NCBI GenBank assembly: GCA_013140485.1
Contig: JABFSS010000029.1
Coordinates: 1 to 25,376, forward strand
Source of the DNA: Candidatus Peribacteraceae bacterium
Lineage (GTDB): Bacteria; Patescibacteriota; Gracilibacteria; Peribacterales; Peribacteraceae
Length of the DNA stretch: 25,376 bases
Direction of reading: 5' to 3'
Below the pieces are notes generated by a model. It saw only the letters and a list, made by a program, of their open reading frames with translations. It was not told the DNA's origin and did no database searches. Below, in pieces: positions 7,454 to 13,863 of this stretch (its first letter is position 1; each line of letters starts with the position of its first letter). Position numbers and translations under genes: made by a program.

Positions 7454-8131
7454 TCACAAGCCGAGTGTTGCCGCAAACAGCTCCATTCCTCTGAGTACCC
7501 ACTCCATAATCGTCGTAATCCAGAACGAGAGGACGGGCAGGCCGACGAGCATTTCGCCGAGGAAAAGCGCAAGGACGATATACGGTCCCACCCGCATAAA
7601 CTCTTCATATTGTTCTGCGTACCGCAGTGGCACGAACGCCTGCAGCACTTTCGATCCGTCGAGCGGCGCGATGGGCAAGAGGTTGAAGGCCATCAGACCG
7701 AGGTTCAGGAAGAGCGACGCGCCGAGCAGTTGCACGAGAAAAACCTGCCAGACCGGTCCCGATCCGGTGATCTGCAGCAGAGCCCACGGGGAGAATCCGG
7801 CGCGCTGCCCGAGCAAGACGAGCGCCATGAATGAGACGAATGCGAGGATCAGATTACTTGCCGGCCCCGCGATGGCAGTCAGGCAGATATCGCGCTTTGG
7901 ATGGCGGAAGTAGAGGGGGTTGATGGGGACGGGTTTCGCCCATCCGAAGCCGACCGTCAAAAAGAGGAGCGCACCGAGCAGATCGAGATGCGCGATGGGG
8001 TTGATGCTCAGCCTCCCCGCGTCACCCGGCGTCGGATCGCCCAGCCGCGTCGCCACCATCGCATGCGCCCATTCGTGAATCGAGACCGCGATGAGCAGCG
8101 CAATGATGTAGATGGGGTTCAGAAAGGGCAT
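7454..8131 (-). CDS. Site-2-type membrane metalloprotease, M50 family
   Basis: A 225-residue intramembrane zinc protease with about five or six membrane segments. The zinc motif HEWAH is at residues 19-23 in the first helix. The third-ligand motif NLLPIAPLDGSK (D158) is in a later helix, as in the short M50B proteins without a PDZ domain. Such proteins cleave membrane-bound substrates; the target is unknown. I chose ATG 8131 (MPFLNPIYII) because TATGCT (8144-8139, minus strand) ends seven bases upstream and the family starts just before its first helix. A longer frame reaches back to 8308 but overlaps rpmB on the other strand and has no family likeness. The gene diverges from rpmB with only 37 bases between starts. 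Confidence 0.9.
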   Translation of the reverse strand: MPFLNPIYIIALLIAVSIHEWAHAMVATRLGDPTPGDAGRLSINPIAHLDLLGALLFLTVGFGWAKPVPINPLYFRHPKRDICLTAIAGPASNLILAFVSFMALVLLGQRAGFSPWALLQITGSGPVWQVFLVQLLGASLFLNLGLMAFNLLPIAPLDGSKVLQAFVPLRYAEQYEEFMRVGPYIVLALFLGEMLVGLPVLSFWITTIMEWVLRGMELFAATLGL

Positions 8132-8168
8132 TGACCGAAGCATACACTGTCGGTACTCTCTGCGTCCG

Positions 8169-8378
8169 ATGCCACGAATCTGCGTCAAGACCGGCAAGAA
8201 GACTTCCTTCGGCAACACCCGGAGCCACTCGCTGCGCCACACACGCCGCCAGTGGAAGCCGAACATCCAGACGAAGCGCGTCTTCGATCCCGCCTCCGGC
8301 ACGTACAAGAAGATGAAGGTCTCGACGAGCTATCTCCGCACACTGGCAAAGAGGTTGAGGGAGGGGAGGACGATATAG
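8169..8378 (+). CDS. rpmB: 50S ribosomal protein bL28
   Basis: A 69-residue basic protein starting MPRICVKTGKKTSFGN and ending near TSYLRTLAKRLREG. This matches bL28, which lies in the large ribosomal subunit near the E site. It lacks the paired cysteines some bL28 proteins use for zinc; only one Cys (residue 5) is present. ATG 8169 fits the family N-terminus. TACTCT (8154-8159) nine bases upstream and TACACT (8143-8148) are candidate -10 boxes; the latter overlaps the divergent M50 -10 on the other strand. The stop codon lies in the first unit of the repeat that follows. Confidence 0.93.
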   Translation: MPRICVKTGKKTSFGNTRSHSLRHTRRQWKPNIQTKRVFDPASGTYKKMKVSTSYLRTLAKRLREGRTI

Positions 8379-8482
8379 CTTATTAGCTGTTCAGCTGTTT
8401 TAGCTTCTTAGCTTCCTCGTTAACAGTCGAAGCTTTTTTGAAAACTAAACAGCTAAAAAGCTAAACAGCTCGAAAGCTATTA
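8375..8482. repeat. Hairpin-forming short-period repeat (TTAGCT/CAGCTGTTT units)
   Basis: The left arm (about 8375-8424) repeats TTAGCT and CAGCTGTTT units. The right arm (about 8441-8482) repeats the reverse complements (AAACAGCTAAAAAGCT). The rpmB stop codon lies within the first unit. It is the same design as the repeats at 325, 738, 18757 and 25143 but with a different unit. Confidence 0.75.
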
Positions 8483-8483
8483 C

Positions 8484-8512
8484 AAAAAAACGGGCAGGCC
8501 CAGCCCACCCGT
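8484..8512 (-). terminator. Intrinsic terminator of the DUF4383-like gene
   Basis: On the minus strand a 10-bp stem (8512-8503 with 8499-8490, two G-T pairs) and a 3-base loop are followed by seven T residues (8490-8484). It sits 19 bases after the stop codon of the gene ending at 8531. This is the strongest terminator in the window. Confidence 0.85.
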
Positions 8513-8530
8513 TTGTACACAGTTCAATGA

Positions 8531-8890
8531 TTATTTCTTGAACGCCGCGAACAGCGCCCACACGCCCACAACGAGGTGCAGAACGTTGTCGATCGGGTTG
8601 TCCAAGTTCACGATGCCGTAGAAGTTCGGCGACGGAGTGCCGCTGACCATGAATCCGAGGACGCCGAAGGCCAGTGCGATGAGGCCGACGAGGACCACGA
8701 TCCACTTCTTCAGCTCGCCGATGGCGAGAGGCGATACGACGATGGCGACGACGCCAAGGCCGAGGTGGGCCCAGTTTTCCCAGGGCCAGAATGTCAAGAA
8801 CTCGCCGCCGATGTCCGGCTTCAGGAAGCCGATCACGGCGAGAAGAAGGAGGATTACGCCTCCGATCTGTAAGAACTGCTTGGGGTTCAC
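8531..8890 (-). CDS. Small membrane protein, DUF4383-like
   Basis: A 119-residue protein with four hydrophobic segments (after NPKQFLQIGG; around HLGLGVVAIVV; WIVVLVGLIALAFG; and HLVVGVWALFAAF). The closing segment with 'NPIDNVLHLVVG' resembles DUF4383, a small membrane family of unknown role. The start is uncertain. GTG 8890 just before the first helix is my choice, with a TATTCT hexamer 15 bases upstream. The open frame continues to 9166 but that part is antisense to or overlaps tRNA-Ser and repeats, so it is not coding. It is followed by a strong intrinsic terminator. Confidence 0.7.
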   Translation of the reverse strand: MNPKQFLQIGGVILLLLAVIGFLKPDIGGEFLTFWPWENWAHLGLGVVAIVVSPLAIGELKKWIVVLVGLIALAFGVLGFMVSGTPSPNFYGIVNLDNPIDNVLHLVVGVWALFAAFKK

Positions 8891-8995
8891 AGAAATAAGG
8901 GGGAAAGAATAGAAATTAATGGGAAGAATACGCCTTCCGTTGCATGGAAAAGATGAATTGAGTTGACGATGGCGCACGCTAGGTTCTTTTGAAAT

Positions 8996-9028
8996 GTCAC
9001 GTAAAGACGCCTGCGGCGTCCACGTGAC
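8996..9028. repeat. Short hairpin repeat
   Basis: Outer arms GTCACGT/ACGTGAC and an inner perfect GACGCC-TGC-GGCGTC palindrome. It lies between the DUF4383-like gene and tRNA-Ser, where I see no gene. Confidence 0.6.
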
Positions 9029-9081
9029 ACGCAAAATCGCTTCTCGCCTAGAAATATTTCTTGGATGTGATTTGTGGCCGT

Positions 9082-9125
9082 GCCACGTGAACGCGAGCAG
9101 CGCACTGCGAGCGTTTTTACGTGGC
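9082..9125. repeat. Hairpin joining the tRNA-Ser 3' end
   Basis: GCCACGT (9082-9088) can pair with ACGTGGC (9119-9125), and AACGC (9090-9094) with GCGTT (9111-9115). The second outer arm includes the encoded CCA end of tRNA-Ser, so the precursor tail could fold back on the tRNA 3' end before processing. Confidence 0.55.
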
Positions 9126-9211
9126 GGAGAGGGAGGGATTCGAACCCTCGATGGTCTTTCGACCATACGCGCTTTCCAAGCGCGCGCACTAGGCCACTAT
9201 GCGACCTCTCC
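9122..9211 (-). tRNA. tRNA-Ser (anticodon GGA)
   Basis: A 90-base minus-strand tRNA with acceptor GGAGAGG/CCTCTCC, anticodon arm CGCGC / loop TTGGAAA / GCGCG with anticodon GGA, and a long variable arm (TGGTC-GAAA-GACCA), as expected for serine. The T-loop is TTCGAAT, the discriminator is G and CCA is encoded. Confidence 0.95.
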
Positions 9212-9243
9212 ATAAATGAAAATATTGAATGAACGTGCACCGG

Positions 9244-9310
9244 CCACGGAGCCTGTCCCGAGTAGCTCAGCGCCGAGCGCTGAGCGTATCGAGGGACGAC
9301 CTCTCCGTGG
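9244..9310. repeat. Nested palindromic intergenic repeat
   Basis: Three nested arm pairs around a CGA loop: CCACGGAG/CTCCGTGG (9244-9251, 9303-9310), GTCCC/GGGAC (9255-9259, 9293-9297) and GCTCAGCGC/GCGCTGAGC (9265-9273, 9277-9285). It lies between tRNA-Ser and the small cysteine-bearing membrane protein; the remaining bases of this gap show nothing else. Confidence 0.75.
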
Positions 9311-9370
9311 GACGCAATTTCAGCACAGCAACTCCATGGAGTCGAGGTCAAAGTACTGTGATTCAGCCGG

Positions 9371-9652
9371 TTATTTCTTTCCGATCGTTCCGCATGCCTC
9401 ACATCCAGTGATGCATGCTTTGAGCGATTTCACCCACAGGCTCACGGTGACCGCGAAGGCGATAAGGGAGAGTGCTCCGGCGTTGGTGCCGAAGACGAAC
9501 ATGTACTCCCGCATCCCGACGGGGATCAGGTAGTGCGCCATGACGGTCTCGAGCAGCGCTGCGAGAGTCGCGAGGAAGAGCAGGACGGTTACGACGATGT
9601 GGCATGCGAAGCACGCGTTATCGTGAGGATTTTTCTTTTTACCAAAAAACAT
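9371..9652 (-). CDS. Small two-helix membrane protein with cysteine motifs
   Basis: A 93-residue protein that I do not recognise. It has a basic start (MFFGKKKNPHDNA), a CFACH motif at about residues 14-18, then two membrane segments (about 19-39 and 55-75), and a C-terminal CITGCEACG cluster. The cysteines lie at the two membrane ends on what would be the same side if both helices cross, so they could form disulfides or bind metal; that is inference. ATG 9652 begins the conserved-looking part; no clear -10 or Shine-Dalgarno is visible. It is divergent from pheT and followed by a palindromic repeat and tRNA-Ser. Confidence 0.6.
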   Translation of the reverse strand: MFFGKKKNPHDNACFACHIVVTVLLFLATLAALLETVMAHYLIPVGMREYMFVFGTNAGALSLIAFAVTVSLWVKSLKACITGCEACGTIGKK

Positions 9653-9780
9653 AAGAAACGGAGGAAGGAACAGGGGTGAACGGTATCAGAGATAGAGGAG
9701 GGCTCAAGGAAAGGAAGTGGTGGAGCCCGTTGATTAATGAGATGGCAATACTTTGGCTTCCTCGGCTTCTCCCGGTTCCT

Positions 9781-9786
9781 TATACT
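9781..9786 (+). promoter_or_regulatory. -10 box of pheT, leaderless spacing
   Basis: TATACT ends six bases before the pheT ATG at 9793, which would put the transcription start on or next to the start codon. No -35 match is seen at 17 bases. Confidence 0.6.
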
Positions 9787-9792
9787 GATCAC

Positions 9793-12207
9793 ATGAAGAT
9801 TTCCCTGAACTGGCTGCAGGATTTCGTGACACTGAAGGTCACCGACCCGCAAGAGATCGGCAAACGTGTGACCGCCGGCGTCGCGGAAGTCGATGACGTG
9901 GAAATTCTGGGCGGCTTGCTCGACAAGTGCTGCGTCGGAAAAATTCTCTCGTTGAAAAAACATCCGAATGCCGACCGGTTGAACCTGTGCGAAGTGCAAA
10001 CCGACAAGGGCGTAAAGAAAATCGTCTGCGGCGGAACCAACCTCCGCGTTGGCATGCGCGTCGCGGTCGCGAACGTCGGCGCAAAGGTTCGCTGGCATGG
10101 CACCGAGATGATGACTCTGGCGAAAACCGGCATTCGCGGAGAGGAGAGTGAGGGCATGATCTGCACGTCCTCAGAACTCGATCTCACCGGCCGCATTCCA
10201 CAGAAAGACGAGCGAGAGGTCATTGATCTTGGAGATGGTGACTTGGGAGTTGGCGAATCATTAAAAGAATATCTCGGTCTCGATGACGTCGTGCTGCATA
10301 TCGACAACCACGCCATCACGCATCGGGCGGATTTGTTCTCGCATATCGGCTTCGCGCGCGAGTTCGTTGCGTTGGGACTGGCGACGTGGAAGAAGCAGAA
10401 GACGTCCGCTCCCGCATTTCCCAAGACTCCTCATCCCGTGAAATGCATCGTCGACCGCAAAGATCTCGTTCCGCGGTACAGCTCGGTCCTCATCGACGTC
10501 GCGGGACTCGGCGAGACGCCCAAGTGGATGCGCACGCGTCTGGAAGCGACCGGCTGGCGCTGCGTCAGCCTCCCCGTCGACATCACCAACTACGTCGCGA
10601 TGGAAACCGGCATGCCGCTCCACAGCTTCGACGCCGATGACATCCGCGGCGATTTCCACATGCGCGCCGCCAAGGAAGGAGAAAAAATCACGACGCTCGA
10701 CGACGTCGAACGCGTGCTCCCCGAAGGCGCAGTCGTCCTGAGTGACCGTGAAGGTATCTTCGACCTTATGGGCATCATGGGAGGACTCCGCAGTTCGACA
10801 AAGGAATCAACTCGGCACGTCTATCTGCACTCCGCGATCGTCGATCCCGTGGCGATCCGCAAGGCGATCATCGCGACGGGCCACCGCACCGATGCGTCGA
10901 CTGTCTACGAGAAGGGCATTCCGCGCATCTCCGCCCATCTCGGTCTCTTCCGCGCCATCGAACTCTTCCTGGAACTTGTGCCGGGCGCAAAACTCGCGTC
11001 CAGACTTGAAGAATGGGGTGATAACGGGAAAGGAAAACCGATCAGTCTTTCCCTCGAACGAGCGAATTCCATGCTCGGGATCGACATTCCCGAGAAAAAG
11101 ATCGTGAAGATTCTGGAGGATTTGGAATTTGACGTGAAGAAAGGATCAAAGGCGTCCATGACGGTTACGCCACCCCTCCATCGTCTTGGAGACATTCGCG
11201 GCCAACACGACCTGATCGAAGAAATCGGGCGCATCTACGGATACAAAGATATCCCGACCGAATTGCCGGCGGCCCGCATCGATCCTCCCAAGCGCGACAT
11301 GCGTACGCACCGCCTTCGGGACCAGCTCAAGGAACGCGGCTACATCGAACTCGTTCCCATCTCGCTCGTCGGCGACGCATTGCTCAAAAAATCCGGGTTC
11401 GATCCGTCGGTTGCCGTCGAGGTGCGTAATCCGATCGGCGAAGAGTTGAAGCTGCTCCATACTTCCACACTCCCCGGTCTCTTCGAGCATGCGCAGCGCA
11501 ATCTTCTGTATGCCGGATCGATGCTCAAGACATTCCATCTCGCGCGCGTGTTCAAGAAAGGGCAGGCGGAGCATCTGGAACTCGGGATGCTGCTGGCCGA
11601 TCTGCAGAAACCCGCGCAGCACCGGGCATTGATCGACGTTCCGTTCCTCCACTTGAAGACCGACGTATGCGATGTATTGAGGAATCTCGGATACGAGCTC
11701 GACGTCGCGGTTGCGGGAGAATTACCCGCAGTGGCGCATCCGGGCCGCTATGCAGAACTCCTCATCAGAGCCGCGGCGAAGCCGGAGCGAAGCGACGGCG
11801 AAGCCGGGCCGTTCACGCCTGTCGGAAGAATTTTTGAGGTCCACCCCTCCGTCGCGTCGCAATTCGATCTGCCTCCGCGCGCCACAGCGGTCATCGTCGA
11901 TCTCTCGGCGGTTCTCGCCGTCGCGCCGGCGGTCACTGTCGCATCGCCCGTGCCTCAATTTCCCTCCATCGTGTACGACGTCACGCTCACGGGCAGGCGA
12001 TTGACCGAGCAAGTCGGCGATCTCATCAAGCGCATGCGCGGCAGTCATGAATACCTGGAGAGTGTCACGGTCAAAGATCTCTACAGTGAAAAAGATTCCT
12101 ACAACCTCACGCTCACATTCACCTACCGGGCGGGGGAGAGGACGCTGACGGAACAGGAGGTGAAACCGGTGCACGAGAAAATCCTCGCCGGAGTGGATAA
12201 GGATTAG
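9793..12207 (+). CDS. pheT: Phenylalanyl-tRNA synthetase beta subunit
   Basis: An 804-residue beta chain of the alpha2-beta2 enzyme that charges tRNA-Phe. In order: an N-terminal segment (MKISLNWLQDFV), the EMAP/tRNA_bind OB-fold (about 44-150, with HPNADRL and VCGGTNLR), the B3/B4 editing domain, B5 (about 416-490, with DIRGQHDLIEEIGRIYGY), the catalytic-like core, and the anticodon-binding FDX-ACB domain (about 719-804, from PQFPSIVYDV). ATG 9793 fits the family start; the frame stays open upstream to 9676 without family likeness. pheS is not in the window, although in many bacteria it lies directly upstream. A small repeat-derived segment (PERSDGEAG) sits near residues 659-673. Confidence 0.97.
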   Translation: MKISLNWLQDFVTLKVTDPQEIGKRVTAGVAEVDDVEILGGLLDKCCVGKILSLKKHPNADRLNLCEVQTDKGVKKIVCGGTNLRVGMRVAVANVGAKVRWHGTEMMTLAKTGIRGEESEGMICTSSELDLTGRIPQKDEREVIDLGDGDLGVGESLKEYLGLDDVVLHIDNHAITHRADLFSHIGFAREFVALGLATWKKQKTSAPAFPKTPHPVKCIVDRKDLVPRYSSVLIDVAGLGETPKWMRTRLEATGWRCVSLPVDITNYVAMETGMPLHSFDADDIRGDFHMRAAKEGEKITTLDDVERVLPEGAVVLSDREGIFDLMGIMGGLRSSTKESTRHVYLHSAIVDPVAIRKAIIATGHRTDASTVYEKGIPRISAHLGLFRAIELFLELVPGAKLASRLEEWGDNGKGKPISLSLERANSMLGIDIPEKKIVKILEDLEFDVKKGSKASMTVTPPLHRLGDIRGQHDLIEEIGRIYGYKDIPTELPAARIDPPKRDMRTHRLRDQLKERGYIELVPISLVGDALLKKSGFDPSVAVEVRNPIGEELKLLHTSTLPGLFEHAQRNLLYAGSMLKTFHLARVFKKGQAEHLELGMLLADLQKPAQHRALIDVPFLHLKTDVCDVLRNLGYELDVAVAGELPAVAHPGRYAELLIRAAAKPERSDGEAGPFTPVGRIFEVHPSVASQFDLPPRATAVIVDLSAVLAVAPAVTVASPVPQFPSIVYDVTLTGRRLTEQVGDLIKRMRGSHEYLESVTVKDLYSEKDSYNLTLTFTYRAGERTLTEQEVKPVHEKILAGVDKD
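11775..11807. repeat. Direct-repeat element inside pheT
   Basis: Two perfect copies of GGCGAAGCCGG (11775-11785 and 11797-11807) flank GAGCGAAGCGAC. The piece is in frame and encodes AKPERSDGEAG, a low-complexity linker of the kind made by dispersed GCGAAGC repeats. Confidence 0.6.
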
Positions 12208-12277
12208 GGGCATTTTCAGAGTCCCGAAAAATCACTTTTTGGAATGTGGAGTTTTGCTCATGGGGAAAAGCAAATCG

Positions 12278-12309
12278 GGCGTTCCATAGGGGTGTGGAAC
12301 GCCACTTTT
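12278..12309 (+). terminator. Probable terminator after pheT
   Basis: A perfect 8-bp stem, GGCGTTCC (12278-12285) with GGAACGCC (12296-12303), around a 10-base loop, followed by ACTTTT. The T run is short, so its strength is uncertain. It lies 70 bases after the pheT stop. Confidence 0.6.
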
Positions 12310-12330
12310 CTGCAGAAAGTATTCAAATTA

Positions 12331-12393
12331 AAGAAAACCGCCTTTTGGGGCGGAATTCGATTACCCAGCTGGGCACTCACGACTCGAGAATCA
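12331..12393 (-). ncRNA. Candidate small RNA with own promoter and terminator
   Basis: A complete minus-strand unit without an evident reading frame. The promoter (TTGACG, 16 bases, TATAAT) predicts a start near 12393. The RNA would run about 63 bases and end at a stem CCGCC/GGCGG followed by TTTTCTT (12337-12331). Bases 12392-12372 of the RNA are nearly complementary to bases 12484-12504 of the tRNA-like element on the plus strand (19 of 21 Watson-Crick, plus one G-U). A self-complementary CCCAGCTGGG follows at 12364-12373. I recognise no known RNA family. Expression is not shown by sequence alone. Confidence 0.5.
12338..12353 (-). terminator. Terminator of the candidate small RNA
   Basis: Read on the minus strand: CCGCC, loop CCAAAA, GGCGG, then TTTTCTT. 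The stem is short (5 bp) but GC-only and directly followed by a T-rich run. Confidence 0.55.
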
Positions 12394-12399
12394 ATTCCT

Positions 12400-12427
12400 A
12401 TTATACCCCCCGAAATCAGCACGTCAA
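12400..12427 (-). promoter_or_regulatory. Sigma-70-type promoter of the candidate small RNA
   Basis: On the minus strand TTGACG (12427-12422), a 16-base spacer, and a consensus TATAAT (12405-12400). It matches consensus at 11 of 12 positions and no coding start lies at the usual 6-9 bases downstream. Confidence 0.65.
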
Positions 12428-12465
12428 CAAAAGAATTATTACACTGCAGCAGCCGAATTTTGCAT

Positions 12466-12538
12466 GGGCCGTGGTCCATGGTTGGCACCCACGACTTGAG
12501 AATCCTGGGCTGGGGTTCGATTCCCCCACGGTCCACCA
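12466..12538 (+). tRNA. tRNA-like element with abnormal arms (possible pseudo- or variant tRNA)
   Basis: The 73-base segment begins GGGCCGTG and ends CACGGTCC, which pair over 8 bp (one G-U), followed by A and an encoded CCA. The T-arm is GGGG / TTCGATT / CCCC with only four pairs if the acceptor has eight, i.e. an 8/4 rather than 7/5 split. The D-arm can form only with a bulge (GTCC with GGC-AC). The middle arm, CCACGA / CTTGAGAA / TCCTGG, has a C-C mismatch and an 8-base loop, so the anticodon is unclear (GAG for Leu or TGA for Ser). No long variable arm is present. It may be a decayed tRNA, a noncanonical tRNA or a tRNA mimic. TACACT at 12440-12445 is a possible -10. Confidence 0.5.
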
Positions 12539-12566
12539 ATTCGGCGTGCGACATCATCTGTTCAGT

Positions 12567-12572
12567 TATACT
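12567..12572 (+). promoter_or_regulatory. -10 box of the PduO-type gene
   Basis: TATACT ends eight bases before ATG 12581, giving near-leaderless spacing. Confidence 0.55.
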
Positions 12573-12580
12573 TCCTATCC

Positions 12581-13123
12581 ATGTCCATCGTCACCAAAAC
12601 CGGCGATAAGGGAACCACGGGTCTCTACGGAGGCGCGCGGTTGCCGAAAGACCATCCGCGCATTTGCGCGTACGGAGACGTCGATGAACTGAATGCGATT
12701 CTCGGTGTCGTGCTCGCATCCGTGCATCTTTCGGTCGATGCGCGAAAGCAACTCACGGATATCCAGCACCTGCTCTTCCGCGTGGGCGGCGATCTCGCGA
12801 CGCCGATGCAAAAAGAATCGAAGCAGGAACGGGTGAGCGCCGAGCATGTCGCGCGCGTTGAAGAGTGGATCAACGTGATCGAAAACAGTCTCCTCCCGCA
12901 AAAATCCTTCATTCTTCCCGGCGGGACATCCGCCGCCGCGCACGTGCATCACGCCCGAACCGTATGCCGCCGTGCGGAGCGGTCCGTTGTGAGCTTGCAG
13001 AAAATCGAGCCGGTGAATCCCGACGTCCAAGTTCTCCTGAACCGTCTGAGTGATTACTTCTTCCTCCTCGCGCGCAAGCTCAATGCCGAGGCGAAGGTTT
13101 GGGATACGGAGGTGAAATACTGA
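12581..13123 (+). CDS. pduO: ATP:cob(I)alamin adenosyltransferase, PduO type
   Basis: A 180-residue enzyme that transfers the adenosyl group of ATP to cob(I)alamin to make adenosylcobalamin. Hallmarks are the N-terminal ATP loop TKTGDKGTTGLYGG, YGDVDELNAILG, RTVCRRAER and the late NRLSDYFFLLAR. Length and order match single-domain PduO/MMAB proteins, which act as cytosolic trimers. No corrinoid synthesis gene is nearby, so its job is probably to activate salvaged B12 for an enzyme elsewhere, for example a class II ribonucleotide reductase; that part is inference. The start fits the family and the near-leaderless TATACT signal. Confidence 0.95.
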   Translation: MSIVTKTGDKGTTGLYGGARLPKDHPRICAYGDVDELNAILGVVLASVHLSVDARKQLTDIQHLLFRVGGDLATPMQKESKQERVSAEHVARVEEWINVIENSLLPQKSFILPGGTSAAAHVHHARTVCRRAERSVVSLQKIEPVNPDVQVLLNRLSDYFFLLARKLNAEAKVWDTEVKY

Positions 13124-13162
13124 TACAGCAAAAGATTCCAATCTCAGTGAGGACGACGCGCA

Positions 13163-13192
13163 TTGACTAATATCAAAAATCTGCAAGAATAT
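13163..13192 (+). promoter_or_regulatory. Probable promoter of the GntR-family gene
   Basis: TTGACT (13163-13168) and, 18 bases later, GAATAT (13187-13192), which ends five bases before ATG 13198. The -10 is weak; the -35 is good. Confidence 0.45.
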
Positions 13193-13197
13193 TCCCT

Positions 13198-13860
13198 ATG
13201 CCTAAGAAAAAATCTCACGACGAACCGGTTTCGGAACAGGCATGCGAAGGGCTGATTACGGATATTCAGGAAGGAAAATTTCGTCCTGGCGAATTCCTTC
13301 CGCCATCAAAATTGGTGCTGTCACATCCGAACATCGGCAGAACCGCTTGGATGTATGCCATTCATGAACTCGTTGGAGCGGGAATACTTGAACAGGGACA
13401 TCACCGCCGGGCTTCCGTGAAGAAATATTCGAAAGAGGATGTCGCTCATCTTTTTGCAATGCGACGATTGTGTGAGAGAGAAGCAGGTCGATTGGCGGCG
13501 AAAGGCATGGATGGAGGAGCATCGCATGTTCTCGGTCAAAATTTGAATTTCTTCTTGCAATCAACGCCTACGGAAGACGATGCGCCGGTGAATCCCGATC
13601 TGAGCAATCAACTGCACGGCTCAATCATGGAGGCCGCACAGAACAAATTTCTCGTCCAAGAAATCGACGGAATTCGTCTCATTATGAAAACGTTCTTCAG
13701 TCGTTTGCCTCTTATTTTGCCCATTGTCCTGACTACCGTGAGAGAACACAGAGACATTACGAAGGCTTTAGTGAATCGTAATGAGAAAGGGATACAAGAA
13801 CTCATCGAGCAGCACGTGGACGAACGGGAAAAAGACGTGCTGAGTAAATGGGATTATTGA
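13198..13860 (+). CDS. GntR-family regulator, FadR/FCD subfamily
   Basis: A 220-residue transcription factor. The N-terminal ~75 residues match a winged helix-turn-helix (ITDIQEGKFRPGEFLPPSKL, then a recognition segment around NIGRTAWMYAIHELVGAG, and a wing GILEQGHHRRASV). Residues about 83-210 look like the all-helical FCD effector domain, with MRRLCEREAGRLAA, LSNQLHGSIMEAAQN, VREHRDI and a final EQHVDEREKD; its histidines are placed like FCD metal ligands. FCD proteins usually sense organic acids with a metal; the ligand here is unknown. The recognition helix lacks the usual 'SRTPVREAL' sequence, so the DNA-binding part is divergent. It follows the adenosyltransferase gene on the same strand after 74 bases but has its own promoter signal. 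Confidence 0.85.
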   Translation: MPKKKSHDEPVSEQACEGLITDIQEGKFRPGEFLPPSKLVLSHPNIGRTAWMYAIHELVGAGILEQGHHRRASVKKYSKEDVAHLFAMRRLCEREAGRLAAKGMDGGASHVLGQNLNFFLQSTPTEDDAPVNPDLSNQLHGSIMEAAQNKFLVQEIDGIRLIMKTFFSRLPLILPIVLTTVREHRDITKALVNRNEKGIQELIEQHVDEREKDVLSKWDY

Positions 13861-13863
13861 TAG

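Larger units (their letters stand above)
12208..12580. other. Gene-free stretch between pheT and the cobalamin adenosyltransferase gene
   Basis: These 373 bases hold no convincing protein-coding frame. From left to right they contain a probable pheT terminator (12278-12309), a minus-strand small-RNA candidate (12331-12393) with its promoter (12400-12427), and the tRNA-like element (12466-12538). Open frames through it on both strands are shadows of these RNA elements. Confidence 0.7.

Noticed and set aside
8132..8308. N-terminal extension of the M50 protease
   Set aside because: It overlaps rpmB in antisense and passes through the -10 that fits the inner ATG 8131.
8891..9166. N-terminal extension of the DUF4383-like gene beginning MVERPSRVRIPPSPP
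   Set aside because: This stretch is translated from the tRNA-Ser 3' end and adjoining repeats; it is a well-known type of false reading frame.
9589..12213. Minus-strand frames opposite pheT
   Set aside because: Shadows of pheT; composition is typical of antisense frames.
12208..12538. tmRNA (ssrA) ending at the CCA of the tRNA-like element
   Set aside because: The acceptor 3' strand pairs with GGGCCGTG only 73 bases upstream; no matching 5' end lies 300-400 bases away and no tag reading frame ending in Ala-Ala was found.
12246..12692. Long open frames through the pheT-pduO gap on both strands
   Set aside because: They cross the terminator, the small-RNA candidate and the tRNA-like element, have no start signal, and the RDGGIEPQP-like string is a tRNA shadow.
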